From contig JBANDB010000019.1 of assembly GCA_037576215.1 (NCBI GenBank), positions 1,185,501-1,249,500 of the forward strand: a stretch of 64,000 bases of DNA. Reading direction: 5' to 3'. The notes beneath the pieces were generated by a model that saw only the letters and a list, made by a program, of their open reading frames with translations, did not search any database and was not told where the DNA came from. Made by a program: the position numbers and the translations under genes. This document shows positions 24,021-35,237 of the stretch, piece by piece; the stretch's first letter is position 1; each line of letters starts with the position of its first letter. The DNA comes from Armillaria gallica (lineage: Eukaryota; Basidiomycota; Agaricomycetes; Agaricales; Physalacriaceae).

Positions 24021-25000
24021 TTACAGAGAGGAGACAACATGTGGAACCTTTCCTTTGATGATGATGTAATAAAACCTAGGGAGTATATCCCATCCTTTTC
24101 CTTTCAAACCATTGGGCCGAGCCATGGAACCAGACTCGTTGTTGTAGCTTATATTATCAGTCATCCACATTGTATTCCATCGCTCAAGAGCATGCTCCAA
24201 TGTTGGGGAAGCAGCATCCTGATGGGGCAAGCTAAAATGAGTAGTTGATTCCTGAACTGCATCCCTAGTTACAAAAGAAAAATGTCGTGTCAGCATCAAT
24301 CTCATCGGCTAAGAAGGTGACATACCAATCTAGAAACACCCCCATTGTTTAGCCATTTTTTACAATGTAGTACTTTTCCTTCCGGCAGCGGTAAGTACCA
24401 GCAGGAGCAGCATGTGCCATTGCAGGTGTAGCCTCCTTGAGACCAGGCCATGTGGATGTGTCTGAGATACTAGAAGCAGAGCCTCTGGCAGATCAGCCGC
24501 TAAGTGTTGGAGAAGAGGGTGGTGCACAGGGGAATTTGTCTGGCGAGTGGTGATGGTAATTTGAGTGGGAAGATTCAGCCTTTCTGCTCATCAGGGTCTC
24601 CTTGGTTGGTGTGCGAGGCAGCTGTCTCAGAGAACATGGGGAAACCAGCACAGTGAAGGATTGCTTAGTATGTGAGCATTTGCTACCAGCCATATGCCAA
24701 AAGTGGTCTGACCCATTATCATCACTGTTGCTATCAGTGAGAACAATGGATGCCATTCTGGTTAAGGACACATCAATCTCAGACAGAGAGAGTGATGACT
24801 CAGAAGTCATTGAAATAGACTGAGCTAGGCAATATATAGGTGAGAGGAAGAAATGAATGAGTATGGGGAAACTTACGGAGAGGCTGGGAGTGGTTGTTCA
24901 TCCTCGAACAAGTCATTCCAGGTGAGCTATGGGCTGATGGACTCACTATGATTGTTTAAGTTGAAAATGTCATCAGATACAAGGTATGAGGACTTACAAT
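24021..25000 (-). pseudogene. Protein with an RNase H1 N-terminal / viroplasmin-like domain, decayed
   Basis: The exon ending near 24,878 reads TWNDLFEDEQPLPASP before a GTAAGT donor. The next (24,810-24,330) holds a Ser/Asp-rich region (SLSLSEIDVSLTRMASIVLT), then RCRKEKYYIVKNG, a stop, TMGVFLDW. A 61-nt intron (24,265-24,325) joins TG|G to give DW-DAVQES, HQDAASPTLEHALERWNTMW. The order K-YY-V..G...G-F-DW...A...ERW resembles the small RNase H1 N-terminal domain that binds RNA/DNA hybrids, common in mushroom transposon cargo. In-frame TGA at 24,493-24,495 and a TAA after KNG mark decay. The family call rests on a short motif and is moderate. Confidence 0.5.
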
Positions 25001-25421
25001 AAGGTCAGCGTGCTGACATTGTGAGGCAGAAACTAAGTGATAGCAGAAACTAGGAAAGCAGAAAGTATTTGGTGGGCAAAGGGGAGAAGACATCAAGCCA
25101 AATATATAACTTATCCTGAGAATGTTTGCAGGGTTGCCCAGTAATGGTTTGTCTGATCACCTTACCAGCCATTCCATAAGGTGTTGCGCCATGGCACCCT
25201 CTTTCTCTTGGAATTTCTATATCTAAACAATTTTTTTGACACCGACTGGAAATTTTCTTTTCACTGAAAATTCTCTTTTCAATGTCAATTAGACCTTTAA
25301 CCAGCATGCTTACCAGCCATTACTAAGTTCCAATAGCGTCAAATTCAATATTGCCTATATTTTGACATAAAATATATCTCTTAACATGGTTTGCCATTTT
25401 GCACGTCTGTAATGCAACTCA

Positions 25422-27348
25422 ATGGCTCCATGTATGTGTTTGCTTGTCTCAGGAGTGTTTGTTGAAACCACGTGCTCGCTACAATCTGTTGCTCCCACAC
25501 CACCCCACCTCTCACTGAAAATGAATGAAAATCAGCACATCCCCTCCAGTCAAATCTTATCAAAAGATGCTGACCCTCTTCCAAAAACACCTATGCATGG
25601 CCCAGCACCATTTACCAATATAATAAACACCAGTGTATCCCAGCCAGCTGATGCGACTTCTCCAACTATAGGCACATTCCTGAACCAAGTTTCTATTCTT
25701 GACCTCTTCAATGGCACAGAGGATCCCAGTTTTCCAGCCTATTTCCAGGAGAGCAGCCTGTATGATGAAAACACACTCAACAGTTTTCTGGACTGTCTTA
25801 ACCATGGTGATTTATCCTGTAACCCTTCTCCTGTGGCTAATTGCCACTATCCTGTGGATATCAATAAAGAAGACTGTGATTTCAATGCACCATCATCCCC
25901 ATGCGAACATCCCTCCCCTTCACCTCCGAGTCCAGCAGAATTCTCACCAAAACCTACTGCAAGCTTCACCATCACTGCAAGAGTTATAGAACCAACATCT
26001 TGGGCAGCAAAGAATCCTGGCTTGCCGATCGCTCCCACAAAAACGCATTGTACAGTAGAAAGTCAGTGTCCAGCTTTGACAGAGGTTTCAAGTGCAACAA
26101 TAAAAAAGAGACTAGCAAAGGAGAAGAGAGATGCCTTTGCAGATGATCTACTGCAGGGTATGGAGGATCACCAACAAAGACTTGAGGAGATAGCCATGAA
26201 ACATGGAAAGAAGGTTGATGAGGTCATGCGTATTGTGGGAAGCTCTAGCAGGTACAAGGGCCACTGAGAAGTCTCAGATCTCCAGGTGAAGCTTCAATAT
26301 CAGGTCAAAGAGAACAATGAAGGTCAGTTTATTCTTCAAGTTTTAAGTCCCATATTGTGCTGATAACGTTGAGTTTTAGAGAAACCCATAGGAGAGAAAA
26401 TGCGGCTTGCAGAGCTTGTTGAGCTAGCAAAGACAGATCCGAGATGCGAAGAGATGTCAAAAGACGAGCTTCAAAGTCTTAAGGAAGAGGTCTATGCAAA
26501 GAGGCTTGACAAACAGCAGGGAGCTTGTGTATCCCATAAGGGTGCAGCAGAGGATTACCATCATACTGCTGACCTGATTGAAAGCACCGTAAGTGCTAAG
26601 AATTACATGTGATGCCATGCCATATCTGATGGATTATTTTTAGCTTATTGGACTTGGCCATCGTACAGGTGCTCATGGCTTTGCAGTTTTATCCCGAGGG
26701 TCAGTGGATGACATTATGCAACCATGCTTACTCCAGATTCCAGGATTGACTCAGTTTCTGTTGAGCAGTATTAAAGTCGATCCTACAGATTTTATTCGCC
26801 AGTTTGAGCAGTTCAGTTGCACCATAGAAAATAGTGAGTCATTTTTTGCCAGCCTTCATTTAACCATTGATTGGTTCTGGCAGAGGCGTACCAAGATCAA
26901 AGCAGCCTTAGGAAGAAGATAACTCAGATAATCTCTGATGGCCTCAGTATGTTCCGCATCACTAATGATAAGATATCTGATAACTGATATCATCATTTGA
27001 TCAGAGGCAGTGACATGTGTTAAGGGAATCAACATTAATTATTAAAATTATGAGAAGAGCATCATCCTGCGATACAGCATCAAGCTGACTGGATGGCCAA
27101 CACAAATTCCATTTGGAACTCCCTCCAACATTTGTACTATCGCCCAACTTCGACTCCTCTGCCATGCACTTCAAACTACTGCATGCTGATGGATAAGATT
27201 AGATGATACTGAGCTTGAAGAAATTACAGCATCTATTGTAAATTGTGAAGTCAATGGTGAGGTTGTTGGGAAGACAGGTGATGTGTCTAACTTGTGGCAA
27301 ATAGAACAGTCCCAAGACAGGGAACCAAATGGCAAATGTCAGTCATAA
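25422..27348 (+). pseudogene. Large cargo protein of a mushroom-wide unnamed family, coiled-coil rich
   Basis: Not a named domain, but the layout is familiar from many Agaricomycete hypothetical proteins. The first 280 codons (25,422-26,267) are Ser/Pro-rich and end in a coiled region: KKRLAKEKRDAFADDLLQGM, RLEEIAMKHGKKVDEVMRIV and SSSRYKGH. After a short gap come RLAELVELAKTDPRCEEMSK (26,403), a block with GHRTGAHGFAVLSRGSVDD (about 26,660), FIRQFEQFSC (about 26,790), KKITQIISDGLSMFRITND (about 26,915), then NYEKSIILRYSIKLTGWPTQ (about 27,045) and WIRLDDTELEEITASI, GEVVGKTGD to TAA 27,346-27,348. TAA and TGA codons break the last part; the TGA falls in C-x-W-x-RL where CGA would be expected. 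Function unknown; likely nuclear. Confidence 0.55.
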
Positions 27349-28770
27349 TGCACAGCCACTGACCTGCCTACATCTGGTACTTTTGCCTCCCAAAAATGGG
27401 CTCAGAAATTTTTTTGAATTTTACCCTTCCAAATGACTTTTTTTTGTCCTCTGACACATTCTTGCAATACACCAAAAGTTAGTCTTAATTCAGACTAGGT
27501 TGTTTTGTTATCTGCATAGCCACCTCCCATTTTGATCAATTGCATACTGAGACAGTTGGGCCACCCATGGCACCCTTCTGCTCATCATTTGGGGGAACAA
27601 AAATGGACAAGACACAAAAAATAATGTATTTTTAGATTCTGGCTTGACCCCACCAATCTGCCACCTATAACAGGTGGATGCAAGTGTGGCAGTCTGGATG
27701 TAGTTACTCATGGGAACATACCATTCCCAATTTGGTAGCTCAGAAATCTTTGACTGGGCATGAACATTGGTATTTTCACAGTTGTTCAATATTCTGTTTA
27801 GACTCTTCTGATATTGCTTTGTGTCGCAGTGGTGTAATCTGGCTGGAAAATAAGATAAGTATCATTTTTCAATCATTCCCAGAGTTTGTCAGATTGTGCA
27901 AATGAATAGAGACAAACAATATTTTCATGACTCCACTGCTACAAAGGCTTGCTGGCCCTCATAATATATGTATATACTGGTATTTCACTTAGTAAGACTT
28001 TCAAGCTGTATTTATGAACATTGAATTCAACTTAAAGTATAGAAAAAGGCAAAAGAAAATAGCATCAGATGGACATGAGCTCGACATTTTCACACTTTGT
28101 GATACAACACAGGGCCAAATTGTACTATATTGCAAATGAGATTATGCTTTAAAACAATGTATACATAGTAAAAGAATAAAGGTATGTCCACTCTCAAAGA
28201 AATAATAAGTATGAGCATTCGGTGCAGGAAATGAGCATAGACAGCATATGCTTTGAGCAAGTTATGGACACTAACAACAATAAAGTTGGTAACAATAAAT
28301 ATTTTCACAGATCGCTGTGGATCGGACACTTTTACTAGGTAGTGTAGCATATATTCTCACATATTCACTCAAAATTCCATTGATTCCGTCACCCTAGCAC
28401 TGTGTATAGAATTTTTATTGTACCAAATGACCGAAATTGCGAGGCAAATAGCACAAAATGTGATATATCATTGATTTTGAGACAGTGTATATAAAAAAGA
28501 ATACATACACCTATTATACATACATATAATGTACTATCCTGATGCTTTCCGTGTCCTCGGAGTGCATGTATCGCATAGCAGAAGCATCCCAAGTGTTGAT
28601 GGTGCTTGCTCGATCATGCCGGACCGTAAAACCGCACAGCAATCGAGTGGCTGTGTGGCTTCTTTTTCTTCCTTGCTCCACCACCTCGTCTAGCCTCAAT
28701 GCTCTCCTGGCATGCAAATAGTGCTTGTTCTGGTTAAAATTAGTATGTTTCATTTATTTCTTTACCCTAA
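27349..28770. other. AT-rich gap, no assignable gene
   Basis: Only short open stretches, none with a motif I recognise (for example 93 codons minus at 27,508-27,789, and 79 codons minus at 28,514-28,753). No repeat copies elsewhere in the window were seen. Confidence 0.4.
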
Positions 28771-29890
28771 ACATTATTTTAGGTCTTTTCAGCGCATCCG
28801 GTGGCCCCAAAAGTACTGGATTGCATGCATGCTGCTCCCACCACCCACGTAAGTCCTCTGTGGAGGCAGCACTGCTATTTCCCAATCCACCATGACTACA
28901 ACGACACCAGTAGGTCCCACGATGATGATGACCCATGCTGACTGCCACCACGGTCATGAATTGGACCCCCATCCCCACCCCGACTGACCCACCACCCTCC
29001 ACATTGACATCAGTGCCAATCGCTGCCACACACAACATCCGCACATCCCAAGAGTGCATATTACATCCAAGGATTCGATATTGGTCACCATCTCAGCACA
29101 GGAGAGACTACGGAAGATGAGACAGACGATGACAACAACAACCAAGAAGACAATGGCAACAATGACAGCAGTGGCTGGGGCAGCGGTACTCTGATGTGGT
29201 GCCCTGGGAGTATCTGGGTACTGGATACTGGAGAAGGAGTGTGTGGGAGAAGCACGCTGGAGGGTGGTAGACGTCGAGGAGGGGGCAGGACGAAGATCTG
29301 GGCACCAACAGTGCATGATGGTGACGACTATCACCAATCTCAGGGCATTCATAAAGGAGTCGAGGGTGCAATGAATGCGCCAAGAATCATTGTTCTATGA
29401 CAATTTGCCCGCCCATTGCTACCCACCCATCCGAACACCAACATGCGCCTCCTCTGCACCATGCAATCACCCCAGCCACCCCAGATTCGACTATCCCCCA
29501 CTCTTTGGGTGGGGGAACACAAATACACTGTGTGCCAGGACCCTCAACCCCCCATTCATCGTGCATCAGCACCACCTTCCCATCCTCAGGCACCACCACC
29601 AATATCCACCCCCACAGCTTATATACCATGACAACAACCTCACCACCCCTGTTTTCGACATTGGGGAATCCAGTGGTGAGGTCCGTCTTCCTCTCAGACA
29701 TCTCCATTGCCATGAATATGGCACCGACCCTTCCCCTCCCTTGTTCCGCATCCCACCGACATCATGACCCCCACAATGACCCACAGACCAGTCGTATGGA
29801 TGTACAGCATGCCCCACCCCTCAGTGAGCACCCCACCATGCCCTCCCACTATGCCTGCACCCGCAGTGCCTACTGCATAGGTGTATATTT
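28771..29890. repeat. Low-complexity tract with alternating strand asymmetry
   Basis: The tract is built of CAC/CCA/CCC-rich runs on the plus strand at 28,820-29,060, a GA/GG-rich stretch at 29,100-29,380, and strongly CA/CC-rich sequence at 29,400-29,860. Overlapping open frames exist on both strands (up to 166 codons plus, 29,397-29,897), with His/Pro/Thr/Ser-only composition, as expected of biased DNA and not of a protein. I do not annotate a gene. Confidence 0.55.
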
Positions 29891-29989
29891 TTTTTAATTT
29901 TATAAATATTGGTTTTGCATGTATATATTAAATATATTTTGCATATCTATTATGAACTATTAGTACAGTGGCTATCTCAATTGCCAGTG

Positions 29990-30700
29990 TTGTGAATGAG
30001 ACAGTTCAAATCCTTATTACTGCATGGGAAATTTTTATTTCCAGAAAAAAGGTAATCCACACACTCTTGGACCAATCCAATGTTGTGCATGCCCATGTTG
30101 TTGGGGTTGCATTGGGAAGGAGTAGTAGAATATATTTTTAGGTCACTCAATTTTTTGCCCATCCCAGCATTGAGTGGGAGAGTGTGATATTCAGCTCAAT
30201 GCCCGGGGTGGTGGCATTGAGGTGGCCATGGCTGTGTTTGAGATCACTTACAAAGCTGACATTGCAAGATTCTTGGTCCATAAGGATAGTATGCCTATTT
30301 GCCATTTTTTATATAAATATACTAGATATAGTCATAAGTAAATGCCTTCTGATGCTGTCTGAATACTAAAATGGGCCAAAGTGTGGCTGTGTCTCATGAC
30401 AACAAAATGCCAAATTCCTTTCTGTCTTGTTACAGTCATTTGGTATTCAACTGGCAACATCAGGTGGGGAAGAAGAGGAAAGAAAGGTCTGATAAGGGAG
30501 GTTCTCATAAGGCAAAGAAGGGAAAGAGCAGTGGTTGAAAGTGTGCCAAGAAAGGAGTGGTACCTCCTGCACCTAGCACCAGCCAGCTTGATGAGGAGTT
30601 GGACAATGATATCAAAGACAGTGATGATGACATCAATGTTTAATTTCAATTACACCTTCTCTATGACTCTCATACTTTCTAGATAGTAAAAAATTTCATA
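29990..30700 (+). pseudogene. Unassigned cargo gene fragment with acidic tail
   Basis: No recognised family. The plus strand reads IQLNARGGGIEVAMAVFEIT and YKADIARFLVHKD (about 30,192-30,285) before a possible intron. A basic stretch and SAKKGVVPPAPSTSQLDEEL, DNDIKDSDDDINV ending near 30,642 look like a disordered acidic C-terminus. Upstream text at about 30,000-30,120 (VNETVQILITAWEIFISRKK-like) may belong to it. Stops interrupt every block. It is the last cargo before the Helitron array. Confidence 0.3.
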
Positions 30701-31024
30701 CATGAATATATTTACCTTTGCAATGTTAATTTTTCAGACATAGATGCATTGTAGAAGAGCTAGGAGCCTCCTCCCATTATATAAGCAATCATATATTATA
30801 TTATAACAAGCCTATGCCCCGTGTCTTCATCACGATTGCTGGACCCTCGTACCTCAGGTCCCAGCAACCTGACTGCAACACAGGACTTCAGCTTGTTGGG
30901 GCCCACCCCAAACCCAGCTTATTACTATGATATGTTGTTAAATCTCTGTTATTTCTTTGGAGCCATTGCAATGGAGCATAATGGTTTTTATAAGTGCCAT
31001 AAAGCTTTGTGCTATTACTTCTGT

Positions 31025-31419
31025 TGTTATGCTCTGACTCGGGTGGAACAAGTAAGGCGTGATCCCAATGTTGTCTTGCACTTCAGACAGGATGTTAGGG
31101 AAGGCAATACTCGCAGACCGGGAGTGCAAGCAGTTAACATGTAGCAAGAAGTTAGAGAGTAAGTCCAGTATGTATTAACTTAGCTCGAAGCTAGGGTTAC
31201 ATGGCTTTGAGTATGCTACTTATATACTGTTCTTGTGGTTCTATATATATACATGTCCATCTGTCAAACGAGTGTCAGGAGATATGGAAGTCGTCTGGTT
31301 ACCATGCGTCCTGGCAGAAATGTTGAAGTCATTTGGTTTAGTGCTGGTCTGCTGAGGTGTCGAGAAGCCGAGATGCTGAGATAAGATGAGATAAGCAAAA
31401 AAGCGAATAAATCGTAACA
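31025..31419 (-). repeat. Gypsy 3' LTR
   Basis: It is 395 bp and matches 40,003-40,397; nearly all differences are transitions. It is preceded on the minus strand by a purine run, GAGGGGGTAA (31,420-31,432), the polypurine tract used to start plus-strand synthesis. Confidence 0.92.
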
Positions 31420-31432
31420 TTACCCCCTCGTT
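31420..31432 (-). promoter_or_regulatory. Gypsy polypurine tract
   Basis: The minus strand reads AACGAGGGGGTAA directly before the TGTTACG start of the 3' LTR, the expected position and composition. Confidence 0.8.
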
Positions 31433-31730
31433 AAGGCAGGCATCCCGACTGCTCATAAGCTGAGTTCCCGTGTGCTTTTTCACAATGCCGTGCACAACAT
31501 TAGTGCCACTGCCTAAACGTCTGTGATCCTCTTTTCTTTGTCCCTATATGGAAGGGCTGAACAAAGAGGAGGAATTTTGTGTAGGTGGATATGATAGAGG
31601 CCTATGGTTTGTCATTGTCGGAGTCGCTTCGGGTCGAGTTCCAGTATTCCTGGATGAGATCTCCCCAGATGTTAACATCGGGATCTCATACCCATTTCTG
31701 CTTTCCATCGAGTCATTGGGCGAGGTAATA

Positions 31731-34700
31731 TCAGGTCCCATCTTCATATCGGAAGTTGAGGATCATGGTGATGCATTGGTTCTCTTGCGGTGTTACGATT
31801 TTGGGTATGTCGACGCGGCATGCATGGCTAGCCTTGTCTTCATACTCCTTGATTGCTTCTTGCATGTTTCCCATCTCTTCATCTCTGACCCAGGAATTGT
31901 GTTCGTGGGTCCATCCCTTCCATTTTATGAAATAGTTGATGACTTTTCATGACTTCTGTCCTCGTTTTCCATGGACCGTTCGAGTCTGGGAGTCGAGGAC
32001 TTCTTCAATTTCGTACTCTTCTTCGTCCTCAATGAGGTCAGGAGGTGGAGGCAGCAGGAGTTCCTGGTTAGGGAATGCTGGTGGTGTATATGGGGTCAAG
32101 AGCTTCTTGTTGAAGCGTGGGTGAATCTTCCAGTGCAGCGGGAGTTTGAGCTTGTATGCGCTCGCACCTGCTTTGTCAATGATTATGAATGGGCCAACCC
32201 GTTTGTCGTTGAGCTTCTTTTTTGGTCATGGAAGGTGTAAGTTTCCTGCATCCAACCATACCCGATCTCCGATCTGGTAAGGATGGGCGCTGCATCTTTT
32301 CTTGTCGTACTGGGTTTTCATTCTTTCAGCTGTGCTTTGGAGTGCTTTCTGGGTTTCAGTGTGGACTTTGGTCATGGTCTTGACAATGTCATCGGCGGCT
32401 GGATTTGAGAACAATGCTGTTTGGGGCAAGTCAGGGAGGATCCTTGGATGTCGCCCATATAGGACCATGAAAGGACTCTTTCCAGTCGCGCTATGAATGC
32501 GGTTATTGTGTGAGAACTCGGCGAGGGGTAGCCAATCGCTCCAGTCGGTCTGTCGATAGGAAATGAAGATTCATAGGTACTTTTCTATTTCCTGGTTGAC
32601 TCGTTCAGTCCGGCCATCTGTCTGGGGATGGAAGGCCGTGGAGGCATTTGGGGTGATGTCGAGCATTTGGTAGAGTTCCTTCATGAACTTGGAGACAAAC
32701 TGCAGACCACGGTCGGAGATGACTACTTGTGGCATACCGTGGCGTGCATAGACGTGGTCTCAGAGAATTCGGGCCCATCCTTTGGTGGATAGTTTGATGT
32801 TACAGGTGACTGGGATGATGGCCTTGGAGAAACAGTCGACGATCACAAGGAGGGCATCGTGTCCATTCGAATCAGGGAGGCCAGTGATCATGTCCACAGA
32901 GATGTGGGTCCATGGTCCAACTGGTACTTCATTCAGGTGAAGCGGTGCAGCTTTGGCTTGCATGCTGCTCTTTGTTCATTGACACGTCTCGCATCCTTTG
33001 ACATATGCTTTGATGTCCTTCTTCATCTTGGGCCACCAGTACTCTCTCAGTACCAGCTCCTTGGTCTTTTCTGTTCCAGGGTGTCCTGCCAGGACATGGT
33101 CATGGCTGTTCGCGATGATGTCACCCCATAGCGCTTTCTTGTGGGGTACATAGATGTGCCCGTCGTAATGTAGTAAGCTGCCTTGGCGACTTATTCCTCG
33201 TTCATGGTTGAGGGAGGTGGCAATACCTTCGTCCCACAATTCTTCTTGTCGGGTGACTTCTTCAATCCGTTGGTGAACTTTGCTCATCGTTGGCATGATG
33301 AGGGCACAGAAGTGATGGGACTGGAGGATAGTGATGTCACTGTTATCGTCATGCCCCTGGTCGTGGTCTTGTCATCACGAGAGCAAGTCAGCTTTCACAT
33401 TCTGGGCACTGGGTTTGTGGTGAAGCGTGAAGTGGTATTCTGTGAGCTCTGTGACCCAGTGAGCTTGTCGTCGATTCAGTTTCTGCGGGAGTTGGAAATA
33501 CTGGAGATTCTGGTGATCTGTCCAGATTTCTACATTTTCCTTCACACCCATCAGGTAGTGGCGCCATTTGGAAAGTGCGAGCATGATTGCAAGCAGTTCC
33601 TTGTCGTAAATTTCGTGGTTCCTTTCCGTGGCACTCAGAGATTTGGACATGAATGCTACCAGTCTCCATACGCCGTTCTGCTTTTGGCTGAGTACAGCGC
33701 CAACCGTGCCTTTGCTGGCATCTGCTTTGACCCAGAAAGGATCATCATCAGTGGGGATGGCAAGGATGACGTCCTCAGCCATGCATCATTTGAGTTCCTG
33801 GAAGGCCTTGTTCTGTGCTTCCATCCATTTCCATTCCACATTGCCCATTAGCTGAGTAAGGAGGCAGACGACCTTTGAGTACATTTTGATGAACTTTTGG
33901 TAGAAGTTTGTGAAGCCCAAAAATGATTGGAGCTCCTTGCGTCAGGGTGTCGGCCATTCTGCAATTCCTGCGATTTTGACTGAGTCCATGCATACCAAGT
34001 TTTTGCTGATGATGATGCCGAGATACTCTGTCTTGAGTACTTCAAACTTGCACTTCTCTGCTTTGAGGAAGAGCTTGTTTTCACGAAGGCATTGGAGAAT
34101 GAGCTTCATGATCTGTCGGTGTTCATTCAAGTTCTTGGAGAAGATGAGGATGTCATCGAGGTAAATGGTGACCTTTCCTTCCCCAATCAGGTCGCAGAAA
34201 ATGACATTCATCATCCACTGGAATGTTGCAGGCAAATTGGTAAGCCCAAAGAACATGATGGTCGGCTCGAAGAGTCCTCAGTTCGTGCAGAAGGCAGCCT
34301 TTTCTTTGTCTCCTTCTTTGATGCGGACATTGTTGTATCCTCAACGTACATCGAGCTTTGTGAAGTATTTGGTGCTGTGAAGCTTGTCAATGAGTTCAGA
34401 AATGAGTGGTAATGGGTAGCGGTTTTTGATGGTCATTTCATTGAGCTTGCGGTAGTCCTGTACTGGTTGAAGTGTCCCATCCTTCTTTTTGACAAAGAAG
34501 AAGGGGGATGTGAACAGAGATTTGGAGGGACAGATTCATCCGGATTCCAGGTTTTCGTCGAGGAATTTGTCGAGCTGTTCTTGCTCATTGCGGTTCAGGG
34601 GGTAGACCTTGCAGTCTAGCGTCAACTTCACATTGGGAATTAGCTCGATGGCATGGTCCCAAGGCTTTCGTTCGGGTAATTCATCAAAGTTCTCCTTAGA

Positions 34701-35237
34701 GAACAGGTCACGGAAGGAATGGTAGTGTTCTGGTACCATTTCTTTGAAGGTCTTCTTGGGCTTGTCGGCGTTGGCCTTAGCCGCAAGGTCGTTGGCGTGA
34801 TGGAGGGCTCGGATTGTGAGCTCCTCTTCCATTCATACTGCAAGAATAGTTTCTCCTTCCTCAAGTTCCTCGTCCCACCGGTCATCTGGGTCTGCGTCCA
34901 GGAGTTCGATGTGGTTTTTTATGCACTGGCAACGTCCGAAGATGACACTGCCCGATTTCCAGTTGATACTTGGGTTATGGTGTTTGAGCCAGTCCACTCC
35001 TAGGTAGACGTCCTTGCCTCCCAGGTCCGTGACCGTGAGGTTGATGTGTTCGCAATGTTCTCCAATTGTTATGCATAGTTCGACGAACTCGGTAACGTCT
35101 CCTCCTTGGTTGTGGATTCCATTGGCATTGTATACCGGAATGGGTACCATGACCTTCTTTGTGTCGAGGTTGTGCTTTTGTACATAGGCAAGGTTGATTG
35201 CACTTCCTGTACAGCTGCTGTCAATGAGGGCCTTCAT
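31731..35237 (-). pseudogene. pol: Gypsy pol: protease, reverse transcriptase, RNase H, integrase, chromodomain
   Basis: Polyprotein for replication and integration of the retrotransposon. Protease: KALIDSSCTGSAIN and VYLGVDWLKHHNPSINW (35,237-34,950; the usual DSG is DSS). [22 protein letters not shown] (about 34,480), the VTIYLDDIL active site (about 34,147-34,173). RNase H: VKADASKGTVGAVLSQ (about 33,730). Integrase: a zinc knuckle with HVLAGHPGTEKT...GCETCQ (33,110-32,976), then core Asp in HISVDMITGLP (about 32,900), Asp in VISDRGLQFVS (about 32,710) and Glu in RTERVNQEIEKYL (about 32,600). The C-terminal chromodomain reads YEIEEVLDSQ...YFIKWKGWTHEHNSW (about 32,020-31,870), which usually guides insertion to marked chromatin. 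TGA stops (for example after LDVR, CTN, ELK, LLS, RIL, KYL, LHLP) fit TGG- or CGA-to-TGA. Confidence 0.88.

Noticed and set aside
29397..29897. A 166-codon His/Pro-rich protein
   Set aside because: Comparable frames exist on both strands in a compositionally biased tract; no codon structure or homology.
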